A stretch of 64,000 bases of DNA from Linum tenue (taxonomy: Eukaryota > Streptophyta > Magnoliopsida > Malpighiales > Linaceae). The notes beneath the pieces are model-generated. The model did no database searches. It saw only the letters and a list, made by a program, of their open reading frames with translations, and was not told the DNA's origin. Positions 23,077-32,573 of the stretch are shown one piece after another; position 1 is the first letter of the stretch, and the number at the start of each line of letters is the position of its first letter. The stretch is from contig CAMGYJ010000008.1 of NCBI GenBank assembly GCA_946122785.1, positions 55,438,963 through 55,502,962 of the forward strand. Direction: 5' to 3'. The translations under genes and the position numbers were made by a program.

Positions 23077-23367
23077 CTACAAGAATCCATCCTTAAGCAT
23101 CAATCCGTCAAGATACAAAAGCCTAGTGTTGGTTACCTGTGTGGGTCCGTTCTGGTTAAGAGGTTCAAACTCCAGACTAGAGTTGATCTTCCTAGACGTT
23201 AGTCCATTGACTTTCTTAGTTGCCTCTTCAATTGCTAATGGCTTATGCTTCATTAGGGAGCTCTTCATCAAGCTCACCAATTCATTTTTCTCTTTTAAGC
23301 CCACAACATATAAAAGAGATTCAATTAAATATTCCAACAAAAGCCCAAACCTTTTATAATGAAGCAA
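23077..23367 (-). pseudogene. Unrecognised 96-codon frame, probably a repeat-derived remnant
   Basis: The frame reads like protein: charged, helix-rich, with KEKNELVSLMKSSLMKHKP and SRKINSSLEFEPLNQ. It continues past its stop in the same sense with further plausible peptides (for example EIEHDWKKMMSKKW near 22890). This suggests a decayed longer coding region of about 22850-23367. I do not recognise the family. It could be a retroelement gag or pol piece or a captured host exon. Confidence 0.3.
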
Positions 23368-25039
23368 CCCATCATCTCTTTGAGATCTGTTGGACCTTTT
23401 CTGACTCGGCCTATACCATAATCCTTGTTCCGCCCCTTTCTATACAAGCTCCAGCCGGATCTGGCACTATTTTCAGTCCAAGGAGAATTAGACCCACTTC
23501 ACATCACCAGCGCACCTGCGGCCCCGTCATTTGTAATGTATAAATATATTAGTCATTTGTACGTTATCGTTAATAATTTTGTAACTCTTTTCTTAGTTAA
23601 AATACTAAAGTTCTGGAATGTTGACCTCCATGTGTCTCTCCAAGTCAGTATCATGTTGTCAAGCAATTTTACTAACAAAATTGATAACTGGAAATTAACA
23701 TTTGACTAATTATTAGTAATTCATTAGACTTGACTAATAAAAAAGAATGTAGGAATGATTTTGCTAATAATTATTAGTGTTTACCTAATAAAATCAATTG
23801 TAACTTAGCTTTCCTACCACTAATATAAAGAGGTTCTCCATGAAAATATGTTTGATTCTAAAAACTCCATGAGAATATTAGTGTTTAGGAAGGACATTTT
23901 CGCCATTTAATTAATAAAAAATCTAACATATTTTATTAATTAACCAAATGAAAAAAAATTATGCTGGTCACTTTTTTAAAACAAATTATTATATTATTAA
24001 TTTTAGTAAAAGAGATAGATTTTTGTATTTTAGCGGAGGTTGTGCGTGTCTGTATCTGTATAGGTTTAGTTTTTTATTTATTTTAATTTTATTATATTAT
24101 TAAATGTTTGACCCAACTCATTCGGTTTCGGGTCGGGTTACAGGTCATTTCGGGTTATGAGCGTTCTCAGAAATAATATCAAACATGCTTCATATTTTCT
24201 TAAAGAACACAAATTTTCACATATGCATGACAATAGTTTACCTAACACATGTCAATTAACATATTCTCAAATCCTCCCATGCTAATGAAATAAAATATAA
24301 ATTGCGCAAATCGTCAAAAAACAATCACAAGAGTAATTCTACTACAAGATACACATGATATCTTATTATCCTTAAACTCCAAACATGTCATTCAAATCCT
24401 GTGATTTTTTTTAAACATCTCACCAATCTATGAGTGATTTTATCATATTTTGGGAGTAATATATTAACTGGAACGGGTCTAACGGGTCGACCCGCTAACC
24501 CACCCAACCCGACCCAAAATATTACGGGTTATCGGGTTCGGGTCATTCGGATTTCGGGTTACAAAAGTTTTTAGTTTTCGGCCGGTTTCGGGTCGGGTCA
24601 ACGGGTCGAGTTGTAATTTGGCAGGTCTTGTTTCATTAATGAAGATGAAGTTTTGTGGAGAAGATGCTTTTGATGGCGGAACAATCACAAAATCCAAAAG
24701 GAAATTTGTAGTGATTTCTAAAATCAAAGAGTAACTTGAAGTGCATTTTGAATATTAGGTTTTTTTTAGGAATCGATTACCTGCATGAGTTGTGTTATTT
24801 TTTTTTTAATTGAATAATTTGAATTCTTTCATGATTCCAAATAATTGATTAAGATAATTACTAAACTATTGATGTAATTCATCCGGCCAACGAGTGAGCC
24901 GAACTCTAGTTAATTGATGAGTGGTTATTGACTGGCCCATTGGGCTTCACCACCCTCGGTCCATTCATCAATAACACTTAACAATGAAGCCTTTCTCTTT
25001 ATTTTTCATCTATGTTATCTTCTTCTTTATGGATAAAAA
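23368..25039. other. AT-rich intergenic DNA with hAT terminal debris
   Basis: No gene is seen. Bases 24097-24170 and 24470-24635 are rich in cgggtcgggt and acccgaaccc words. The latter ends in gggtcgagttgtaatttggcaggtct, whose complement resembles hAT ends of the CAG-N-CCTG type. The remainder is A/T-rich with no structure I can name. Confidence 0.4.
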
Positions 25040-25714
25040 TAGGAGTGAGCGACGGAAAACAGGTATTTGGGTATACCCATACCAATTTCATTTTTTGAGA
25101 GTTATAAGTATCCATAATACTCGTAATATTATTAACGGATGAGATTTAGAAGTGCAAATTTTTATATTGGTATCCGTAAGTTACCCACAAATTTCCGTTT
25201 GAATAATATGGGTACCCGTTATACACGTAACATTCTTAAACTGTGGGTTAGAGCCTAGAAGTTGTAGGGAATCCCAATGCTAATGACTGCACAGTACAGA
25301 CATTAAAAGACAAGTAAAGAAACGAGCCCATTGGATTGAGAGTAGAGGTCCAGCCTTTAGGCCCACGGTACACTTCTTCTTCTACAACAATCGTGTCCAT
25401 GGGTAGAGAGTAGAGACTAGAGAGGGATGCTCTATTTTCTTTACAGAAAATTTGTGATTGAGATGAATTTTGTGATTGTTCCGCAGGTATAAATGTTAGG
25501 TTTAAACTTTTGTTAAAATTTTAGTGATTCAATTTTTGGGTATTTATGGGTAGTTTGTGTATCATTTATTCGTCTTGTATGGGTCACGGGTACTCGTTTA
25601 CCCATACAAATATGGGACGTGGGATGAACTTTACTCTTCAAATATGACTGTGTACCCATTTTAAACGGGAATGTGTACTCATTTCAAACGGGACTGTCCC
25701 GTTGCCCACCCCTA
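25040..25714. mobile_element. Miniature hAT-type element, second copy of the 35-kb family
   Basis: It starts TAGGAGTGAGCGACGGAAAA and ends CCCGTTGCCCACCCCTA, complementary ends matching the element at 35049-35748 in opposite orientation. Interior homology includes gtttaaacttttgttaaaa and ttttgggtatttatgggta. It has no coding capacity. The target duplication is no longer recognisable. Confidence 0.65.
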
Positions 25715-25817
25715 AATGGAAAGAAGAAAAGTCTTCAAAGATGAAACTTTAATCTTTCATCTTCTTCATACCTTGTTAATCATAATATTAACTGACGGAC
25801 TTAAGCATATAATCATA

Positions 25818-26023
25818 GGGTAATTAGCATAAAGGCTCACAAATCTTTGTACTTAGTACAAAACAATCACAAATCTTTAATTTGTAACTATTTGATAATA
25901 AAAGTTTGTATTTACAACAAAACAATCACAAATTAAGCAGAGTGACCATTTCATACATGTTCAAATTTTTGTTACCGTATCGTTACAAATTAAATTTTTT
26001 GTGACCAAATATCCTAATTACCC
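25818..26023. mobile_element. 206-bp Mutator-like miniature element with 10-bp target duplication
   Basis: The ends GGGTAATTAGCATA and TATCCTAATTACCC are inverted repeats. The flanks 25808-25817 and 26024-26033 are both tataatcata. A 9-10 bp duplication points to the Mutator superfamily. The inside repeats acaatcacaaat and has no coding capacity. Confidence 0.75.
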
Positions 26024-26178
26024 TATAATCATATTCATAACCTATTAATCATAGGACATAAATCTATTTTCTATACTACAATATAGGTTGAGCTTAACTA
26101 TGTTGAGAGATATATAAACTAAGCCATCTTTCTCTTTTTTTTAGGATAGCCCTCTTTCTCTATTCACTATGGATGGAT

Positions 26179-26551
26179 TATAAATCTTTAATATGTTGAG
26201 AGAGATATACACTGCTCTCTCTTGTTTTCGATGAATAAGCTTGTTTATTCATAAGAAATAATGGTTATAAGAAACCATTCTAACTGGTAACCAATCATCA
26301 CCAACATTCATAACAAGTACAGACCTCTTTCAGACACTATCTATGAAAGAAACAAGCTGTACATCTAATAAAAAAACAAGAACTTCTTTAAACTATACTA
26401 TTTATCTCTTCCTCGAAATGACTACACCAATATGAGGGTATCCATTTATCAGTAATGACAGCAGAGTCTGCAACTTCCTCAAGAACTGAGTTTCGACAAG
26501 ATATTAACCAGCACATATCCTTCTACACCTCTCCCTCCATAACTCACTTAC
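26179..26551 (-). mobile_element. LINE remnant, 3' part
   Basis: Minus-strand translation just below the nested LTR element gives VVSELWRERCRRICAG, which continues the zinc-binding C-terminal region of the LINE at 29342-29800 once the insertion and one copy of its cactg duplication are removed. The words ctctattc-ctatggatggattata at 26157-26182 and 29860-29882 are near-identical and may be the LINE target duplication. No poly(A) tail is seen. Confidence 0.5.
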
Positions 26552-26556
26552 CACTG

Positions 26557-26892
26557 TGATGCGTGACGAGATTTCACGCACCGGTGATCTCGAGCGATTT
26601 AGTGAAAGAACTAGAAAACACGATAAAAGAGCTACTTTTCTCTACTAACTACTAATATTTTATTGATCGACTTCATAAAATCAAAGAACATTGTACATGT
26701 TTATATACTACTCTCATAACCCTTTCCCTCTCGAACAAGGTAACTAATCCTAACCCAACAAGTAAATAATAATTTCCCCAACAAGACACAATAACTAATA
26801 CGAATATCCCAAATAATCCAACAATTAACTAACAATAAATCTCTAATAACTAAGCCCACTCGGTCACGAGCCCCATCGAATGCCCATCGGAT
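26557..26892 (-). repeat. 3' LTR of the 2.79-kb element
   Basis: It is homologous to 28993-29327. The last 14 bases seen in the 5' LTR (gctatcctccatca) and the polypurine tract are missing here, so the junction between LTR and internal region has been lost or rearranged. Confidence 0.85.
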
Positions 26893-28918
26893 CAATGTAG
26901 AAAAACCGTTCCCAAGTGTTGGTGATAATGGAGAGAACATTTTCTTGTCGATGCCAAACTCGCTTACGAAATTTCCAATTAGGTTCGGCCACTCGAACCA
27001 TGCTCCTATCACCGAATGCCATCAAATCCTCCTTTGCGCCCCACTCGAGCTCCCCTTTGCCTACAGTAGCAGCCGTCCAATGTGGTGGAGAAATGTCCAC
27101 TTTCCAACTCGCCTCCTTCCAATACCTTTCACCCTTTCCCATTCGCACCTCCTCGTGCATGAAATTATTTATCCACCAATCCTTGTTCTTCCACCTCAAG
27201 CTTCCATGCAGGCCAATTGTGGAGGAATCAAGCGGCCTTTGGACTGCGACAGAGTAGCTTCCGAATGCAATTGGGTTTGTCGTTGCAACCTCACACAAGG
27301 CTTCTTCGATCACATGACAAGCCATCAACTCGGCAGGGTTCCTGCCCCATTTCCATTGCTCTCGCATCATAACCTCTACATCACTCCCAACCGATCCCAT
27401 CGTTGTAGCTCGATCATTCCACCCGAACCCATTAGTTTGAGCCCCGGTTGCATCTATAACACAACTAACCAACCTCACGCTGTCAACGTGGCCTGTGGAA
27501 TTCTCTGGATCAACCCCATACAGCAAACAACCGATCAATAGTCCCATGGATGGTCCGACTACACTGTAAACCGAATTCCCTCTTCCCGCATCACTCCAGT
27601 CTCCCTTACCATCGTCCACCAGCTTCTTCCTATACTTCCAATTGACCCAACGACAAGTGAGCGAGGTAGACGACTTATCGGCTTCGAGTGGTGATCCACG
27701 TAACTTTCCCTCAATTCCGTGGTTGGTAAAAGAGGATGTGGACTCCGCGTGCTTGACATCACCACGGAGCTGCTTCTTCTCTAGTCCAATCCACAATTCA
27801 GCTTTCAGAGGCAAAGGCGGCTTCTCCTCAATGCGCGGCTTCACAATGCGACTGGGTGAAACAGGAGCGGCAATACCTCCTCTCTCTTGAACCACAGGAA
27901 CGGCGGCCTCAACAGCTCGCAACCTCGTCGTCGATGGCGCGGTTATTGGAGAGATCACTCCTTCTTCAGCTGCGGCAGAAGGCGCCTCAGCAATGACAAC
28001 AAGATCCCGTCGTTTCTTCCTTTTCTTCCTCCAATAGAATTGCCTCCCCCCTTTAAGGCGGATGGCTACGCATGGCGCCGGCGAGGTCGGGTCTTGGGAC
28101 GTTAACATAGTGGACATCCCCAAGGCAATACCCTCCATGGTTAGGGTTCCAATAGGCTGCGGTGGTGTGATGACCCTCGATGTTGGTGACGTGGTGGCAG
28201 GGAGGACAACATCAATGGCAGCAGAAACTCTCTTTAGCTTTGAATCCCATGAATCTCGCGCTTGAAGACTCGGCTGACCCCCTCGATTGCGGCATCCAGT
28301 CTTTCGCAGCTTGGCGTCATTATCGCGCAAACTCCCGTCGGCATCTGTACCCTCGTTGTCGGGATTAATAGCTCCTTGCAACGTGACCCACGAGCCCTTA
28401 TCTTTGAAACGCATGGTCGCTTTCCTCCAATCAAAAGATATAGGACTTGCTTGCTTAAGCCATTGACCACCGAGAACGACGTCAATCCCACATCGTGGTA
28501 GCTCATACAAATTGACTCGAAGCTGTACCCCCTGTATCTCAATTTGTACCGCCTCGTAGCATCGTTCGCACAACAAGGAATTTCCATCAGTTACCTTAAC
28601 TTCGAATGGCGGGATCGCATTAGCTCGTACAAACATCTTCCTGGAAGCTTCGTGGCTCACAAAATTGTGCGAGGACGCACTATCAACGAGGGCGGCTGCT
28701 GGTTCTTGATGGATGGTGGTGTCGAAGCGAATGATCGTGGGCTGGGAAACGCCGGTGAGAGCGCACTAGGAGATCTCTACATCGGCCGGACTAGGAGGTA
28801 TATCCGGCGGCTTGTCAATCTCGATCGATGGTTCTCCATCGACTAGCTGCAAAGCTTCATCCCTCGACAACCTTCTGCGTTCGTCCAGTTGCTTCCGGAT
28901 TGATAGAAGATCTCCCAT
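26864..28918 (-). pseudogene. Protease-only polyprotein remnant of the LTR element (685 codons, one internal stop)
   Basis: One frame starts with MGDLLSIRKQLDE at 28918 and continues to a stop at 26864 inside the 3' LTR. It is interrupted only by TAG at 28766-28768, where the usual EIS-Leu-ALTG motif of Ty3/gypsy proteins has lost its Leu codon. Then follows a retropepsin domain: AALVDSASSHNFVS (active site), a central VTDGNSLLCER segment and LPRCGIDVVLGGQWL at about residues 55-160. The catalytic triplet is DSA instead of DSG or DTG, so the protease should be inactive. The remaining 480 or so residues are hydrophilic and match no domain I know. Where reverse transcriptase should follow, it is absent. 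Gag is reduced to a short N-terminal piece. Confidence 0.8.
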
Positions 28919-28970
28919 TGATTTGCGGAAAGCATGCCCTATACGCGAGCATCGTCGAGCTCGGTTCCTC

Positions 28971-28990
28971 GAAACCAGGCTCTGATACCA
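28971..28990 (-). other. tRNA-Met primer-binding site
   Basis: Read on the minus strand it is TGGTATCAGAGCCTGGTTTC, the classical initiator-Met site of plant LTR elements. It lies two bases inside the 5' LTR edge and fixes the element's direction. Confidence 0.9.
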
Positions 28991-28992
28991 AT

Positions 28993-29341
28993 TGATGCGT
29001 GATGGGATTTCACACACCGGTGACTCGAGCGATTTAGCGAAAGAACTAGAAAACACGATAAAAGAGCTACTTTTCTCTAATAACTACTAATATTTTATTG
29101 ATCGACTTCATAAAATCAAAGAACATTGTACATGTTTATATACTACTCTCATAACCCTTTCCCTCTCGAACAAGGTAACTAATCCTAACCCAACAAGTAA
29201 ATTATAACTTCCCCAACAAGACACAATAACAGATACAAATATCCCAAATAATCCAACAATTAACTAACAATAAATCCCTAATAACAAAGCCCACTCAACC
29301 ACGAGGCCCATCGAATGCCCATCGGATGCTATCCTCCATCA
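28993..29341 (-). repeat. 5' LTR of the 2.79-kb element
   Basis: This is a complete 349-bp LTR from TGATGCGTGA to CCATCA, followed by the cactg target duplication. Confidence 0.88.
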
Positions 29342-29859
29342 CACTGTAATCCAAAGGAGCCTCCCACGATCAGATGCTGGATTGCTGACCCGGAATTGTG
29401 CAATAGTGAACTCCAAAGAAGCCTCCCAACTACATCCTATTAGAAGTTGTGACTGAAACACAGCTTGAATAATGTTCTTGGAGAAAGTACATTCGAAGAG
29501 CAAATGGCTCCTAGACTCTACAGCAGAGGAACAGAGAGAACAAGTGTTTGCCACTGAGGGATTCCATATTTTGGACTTTATCTAGGATTGTAATCCTGTT
29601 GAGAACTATTAGCCAAGCAATCATCTTATCCCTAGGAATGCAATAGGACTTCCATATAAGTTTGTGCCACTGAACTTTCTCATACCTCGGTCTGATTGTT
29701 TCTCAAACCTTCTTTACAGAAAATTTGCTCATAAGCCCGTCATCCCAATATACACAACAGTGAGGTGTCCCTCTGCAAAGCGCCTGGCCTTTAGCACCTT
29801 CCTCCATGCCCAGGAGCAGGAAATGAAAGAGGGATATCCCAATAACAGAGTGCTCTCTC
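29342..29859 (-). mobile_element. LINE remnant, zinc-binding end of the reverse transcriptase
   Basis: Minus-strand translation contains WHKLIWKSYCIPRDKMIAWL, then ANTCSLCSSAVESRSHLLFEC. This is the zf-RVT pattern (W-x2-L-W...P-K, C-x2-C...H-x4-C) found after the polymerase domain in plant LINEs. An in-frame stop and frameshifts make it a pseudogene. The polymerase and endonuclease parts are not present. Confidence 0.65.
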
Positions 29860-30023
29860 TCTATTCGCTATGGATGGATTATACATCATTGTATATAGTG
29901 TCGAAGAGTATAGTTAGCATTTCTTTTTTCAACAATGTTGCAATGTCCATTCAATTACCCATGTCATGTTCTTAAGCGACCTCGCATTGTTCCATATCCA
30001 ATTTCTAGCAATTTAGTTTACTA
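29860..30023. other. 3' flank of the PPR gene
   Basis: Short AT-rich sequence between the LINE and the PPR stop codon. It should contain the PPR 3' UTR, but no clear processing signal could be picked. Confidence 0.35.
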
Positions 30024-32435
30024 TCATTCATGGTATTCAGGAAATATACAAGATTCATTTGAAGGATTTGCAAACACACTGCATCCTTGCTGAGGCCGTG
30101 CCAAGCTCGGGAAGTTCTCTAAGAAGCTGCAGAGCTCGTTAAATCGCCAATGATACGTGTCTCCTGCTCCGAATCTGTATATTTTGTTGCCAAGTTCAAT
30201 CGTGCTGTAACCGGGTACCTTCTTCAGACCCGTTCTTTCCATCTTCGACCTCACCGTCCCAAACTCCACCCATTTCCCTTCCTCTGCATAAATATTAGAT
30301 AGCAAAGTGTAATAACCCGTGTCATCTGTAGTCACATCCAGAAGGTCCCTTTGAATGAACTGAATTATGTCCATCCTATGATGAATCCTGCAGCCGTTAA
30401 CTAAAGCGCCCCAGATACTTGCATCTGCAGGGAACGGCATGGAGTTGATAACTCCATAAGCTCCATCGACATCACCAGCTCGACTCAGGAGGTCAACCAG
30501 ACAAGCGAAATGCTCTAAATTGGGCTCTATGCTGTAATTTTCCATCAATCTGAAATAAAACTTCCCCGCATCCACATGTCCAGAATGACTGCAAGCAGAT
30601 AGAATGTTCATGAAGGTGATACCATTTGGCCTTATTCCCATCTCTACCATTCGATCGAAGAGCGACATTGCGGCATCCATATGGCCATGGATTCCATATC
30701 CAGCAATCATGATGCTCCATGTTACCACACTTTTCTCCGGCATTTTGTTAAATACTCTTTTTGCTGTTCGAAGGTCTCCACATTTTGCATACATGTCAGC
30801 TAGAGCAGTCTCAAGGTAAAGGTCCTTCTCTACCCCATAGCTGATGAGTTTCTGGTGAAGCCATTTCCCTTTGTCAAGGTGTCCCATGTTGGAGCAAGCC
30901 TGGATTGCAGTTAAGAAGGTGACCTCATTCATCTCAAGACAGTTCCTATACATATGATCAAAGAGGCGTATCGCCTCAACCGAGTTGCCATTCTGGGAGA
31001 ATCCAGTGATCATAGAATTCCAAGTAATAACGCTCTTTTCTTGGACAGCGTCGAATATGAGAAATGCTGAATCCATAGAACCGCATTTTGAGTACATGTC
31101 GACGAGTGCATTTTGGATAAACTCATCAGACAATTGTCTTTTGATGCAGTAACCATGCATCTGACATCCGAGCTGCAAATTCCCGGAGTCGGCACAAGCT
31201 GATAGAGAGCTCGACAAGCTGAAAGAGTCTGGCATTAATCCTCCCTGCCTCTGCATCTGCATCATCAGCTCAAATGCTTCATTTGAGAATCCTTGTTGAA
31301 CATAAGCTGATATAAGCACATTCCATGAAATTAAGTTCCTCCATCCAAACCCATGAAGGACTCGCCTACTGTAAGTTAATTGATAGCATTCGGAGTAAAA
31401 CCCTACTAATGCTGGTCCTAAACTGTTTTCCTCCTCAAAGTTCAAACTGTTCTTGATTGCATAACAGTGAACTGATTTCCCTTCTCTAAGTAAATGTAAT
31501 CCACCACAGGAATTCAAAACTCCCATTATGGTAACTACATTAGGCTCCATTTTGTCCCTCATTGTCTCAAGGAAGATTTCAACAGCTTGTTCAAACCCAC
31601 CCCAATGATTGTAGCAATGAATCAATGCGGTCCTTGATATTATGCTGTTACTAGCTTTACTTCTGAAGATACTCTCTGCACTGAACATATCTCCACACTT
31701 GCTGTACATTAGAACAAGACAATCGCCTAATGACCCATAAAACTGTACTCTCCTTACTACGTGACCATGAACAGATCTAGCTAGTTTCAGACTACCAAGC
31801 TGCCCGCATGCCTGGGCAACGGTGAGCATCATCACTGCATCAACTTCAATGCCACGAGATGAAAGTAGTTTAAACATCTCTAAGCCTTCAGCGGGGTGCC
31901 CAGTATCAACATGGCTTGAAATAATGCAACTCCAAGAAACCAAGTCTTTCAGAGGCATATTGTCGAACACCTTCCTTGCATCCCTCAGGCAACCTAACTG
32001 GCCATAAAAAGCCAGGAGCGAGGTCTCTACAACGGGATCAGTATCAAACCCAAACTTGATTATACTTCCATGAACCTTGTCACCGGTACCCAGGTCGCCA
32101 AAACCAGCACAGGCTGTCAAAACTGAAGGGAGTATGAATGGGCCATTGGAGGTTCCGGAGCAGAGCATCTCATGATAAAGAGAAATGGCGTCCCCGAAAC
32201 GTTGCGACCAGACATGGCACTTGATGAGCACGCCCCACATGAAGGAATCGGGGCTTTGGAAGGTCCTGAACACGAGGCTCGAGGAATGAAGGGAACCCAG
32301 TTGAGAATATGACTCGATGAGCTTGGTGGAAGCTTGCGGATCATGGTGCATGCCGGTGATGAAGAGGTGGGAGTGAAGTTGAGTAAGCAGTCTCAAGTTC
32401 GTACTTGCTCTGAACAAAGGCATGTACAGCGTCAT
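30024..32435 (-). CDS. Pentatricopeptide-repeat protein, PLS class with E/E+ end, 803 aa
   Basis: This is an intact intronless frame, as is usual for plant PPR genes. From about residue 35 to 690 it consists of tandem helical repeats with class signatures such as LVDMYSKCGSMDSAFLIFD, VITWNSMITGFSQNGNSVEA and FLTAIQACSNMGHLDKGK. The C-terminus has the E and E+ segments (ADASIWGALVNGCRIH, YYTLLSNIYAEEGKW, LKKVPGYSTIEL) and then ends without a DYW deaminase domain. Proteins of this type bind specific organelle transcripts and usually recruit a separate deaminase for C-to-U editing. The target here cannot be read safely. The N-terminus MTLYMPLFRASTNLRLLTQ strongly resembles what I remember of Arabidopsis At1g69350, annotated as mitochondrial. 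It starts 138 bp from a Mutator-like insertion on its promoter side. Confidence 0.95.
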   Translation of the reverse strand: MTLYMPLFRASTNLRLLTQLHSHLFITGMHHDPQASTKLIESYSQLGSLHSSSLVFRTFQSPDSFMWGVLIKCHVWSQRFGDAISLYHEMLCSGTSNGPFILPSVLTACAGFGDLGTGDKVHGSIIKFGFDTDPVVETSLLAFYGQLGCLRDARKVFDNMPLKDLVSWSCIISSHVDTGHPAEGLEMFKLLSSRGIEVDAVMMLTVAQACGQLGSLKLARSVHGHVVRRVQFYGSLGDCLVLMYSKCGDMFSAESIFRSKASNSIISRTALIHCYNHWGGFEQAVEIFLETMRDKMEPNVVTIMGVLNSCGGLHLLREGKSVHCYAIKNSLNFEEENSLGPALVGFYSECYQLTYSRRVLHGFGWRNLISWNVLISAYVQQGFSNEAFELMMQMQRQGGLMPDSFSLSSSLSACADSGNLQLGCQMHGYCIKRQLSDEFIQNALVDMYSKCGSMDSAFLIFDAVQEKSVITWNSMITGFSQNGNSVEAIRLFDHMYRNCLEMNEVTFLTAIQACSNMGHLDKGKWLHQKLISYGVEKDLYLETALADMYAKCGDLRTAKRVFNKMPEKSVVTWSIMIAGYGIHGHMDAAMSLFDRMVEMGIRPNGITFMNILSACSHSGHVDAGKFYFRLMENYSIEPNLEHFACLVDLLSRAGDVDGAYGVINSMPFPADASIWGALVNGCRIHHRMDIIQFIQRDLLDVTTDDTGYYTLLSNIYAEEGKWVEFGTVRSKMERTGLKKVPGYSTIELGNKIYRFGAGDTYHWRFNELCSFLENFPSLARPQQGCSVFANPSNESCIFPEYHE

Positions 32436-32573
32436 CCTTCCCTTTCGGGCAATTGTTTCAGAAATATCAAAAGAAAGGGGAGAGATTGTTTCAATTCATT
32501 TTGTTGTGGTCATGGACTCAACACGGCAAGCTGCAACAGCAATCTTTAAGAGCCTAAAGGGTCACTAAAATTT
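32436..32573 (-). promoter_or_regulatory. Remaining proximal promoter/leader of the PPR gene
   Basis: Only 138 bp separate the PPR start codon from the left end of the Mutator-like element, including one copy of its target duplication (32565-32573). The original upstream promoter now lies beyond 33605, unless transcription starts inside the element or in this short stretch. Confidence 0.4.

Larger units (their letters stand above)
26557..29341 (-). mobile_element. Non-autonomous Ty3/gypsy-type LTR element, 2.79 kb
   Basis: The 5' LTR is 28993-29341 and the 3' LTR is 26557-26892, which lacks its last bases. The two LTRs differ at about 17 of 336 positions by eye. A perfect 5-bp target duplication, cactg, lies at 26552-26556 and 29342-29346, and the element has TG and CA termini. 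The primer-binding site is complementary to initiator tRNA-Met (28971-28990). The element encodes only the degraded protease frame described below. Reverse transcriptase, RNase H and integrase are absent, so it could have moved only with help from another element. Confidence 0.88.

Noticed and set aside
26916..28846. Plus-strand frames of up to 198 codons
   Set aside because: Shadows of the 685-codon minus-strand retroelement frame.
30493..32344. Frames on both strands inside the PPR gene
   Set aside because: Shadows of the intact 803-codon PPR reading frame.
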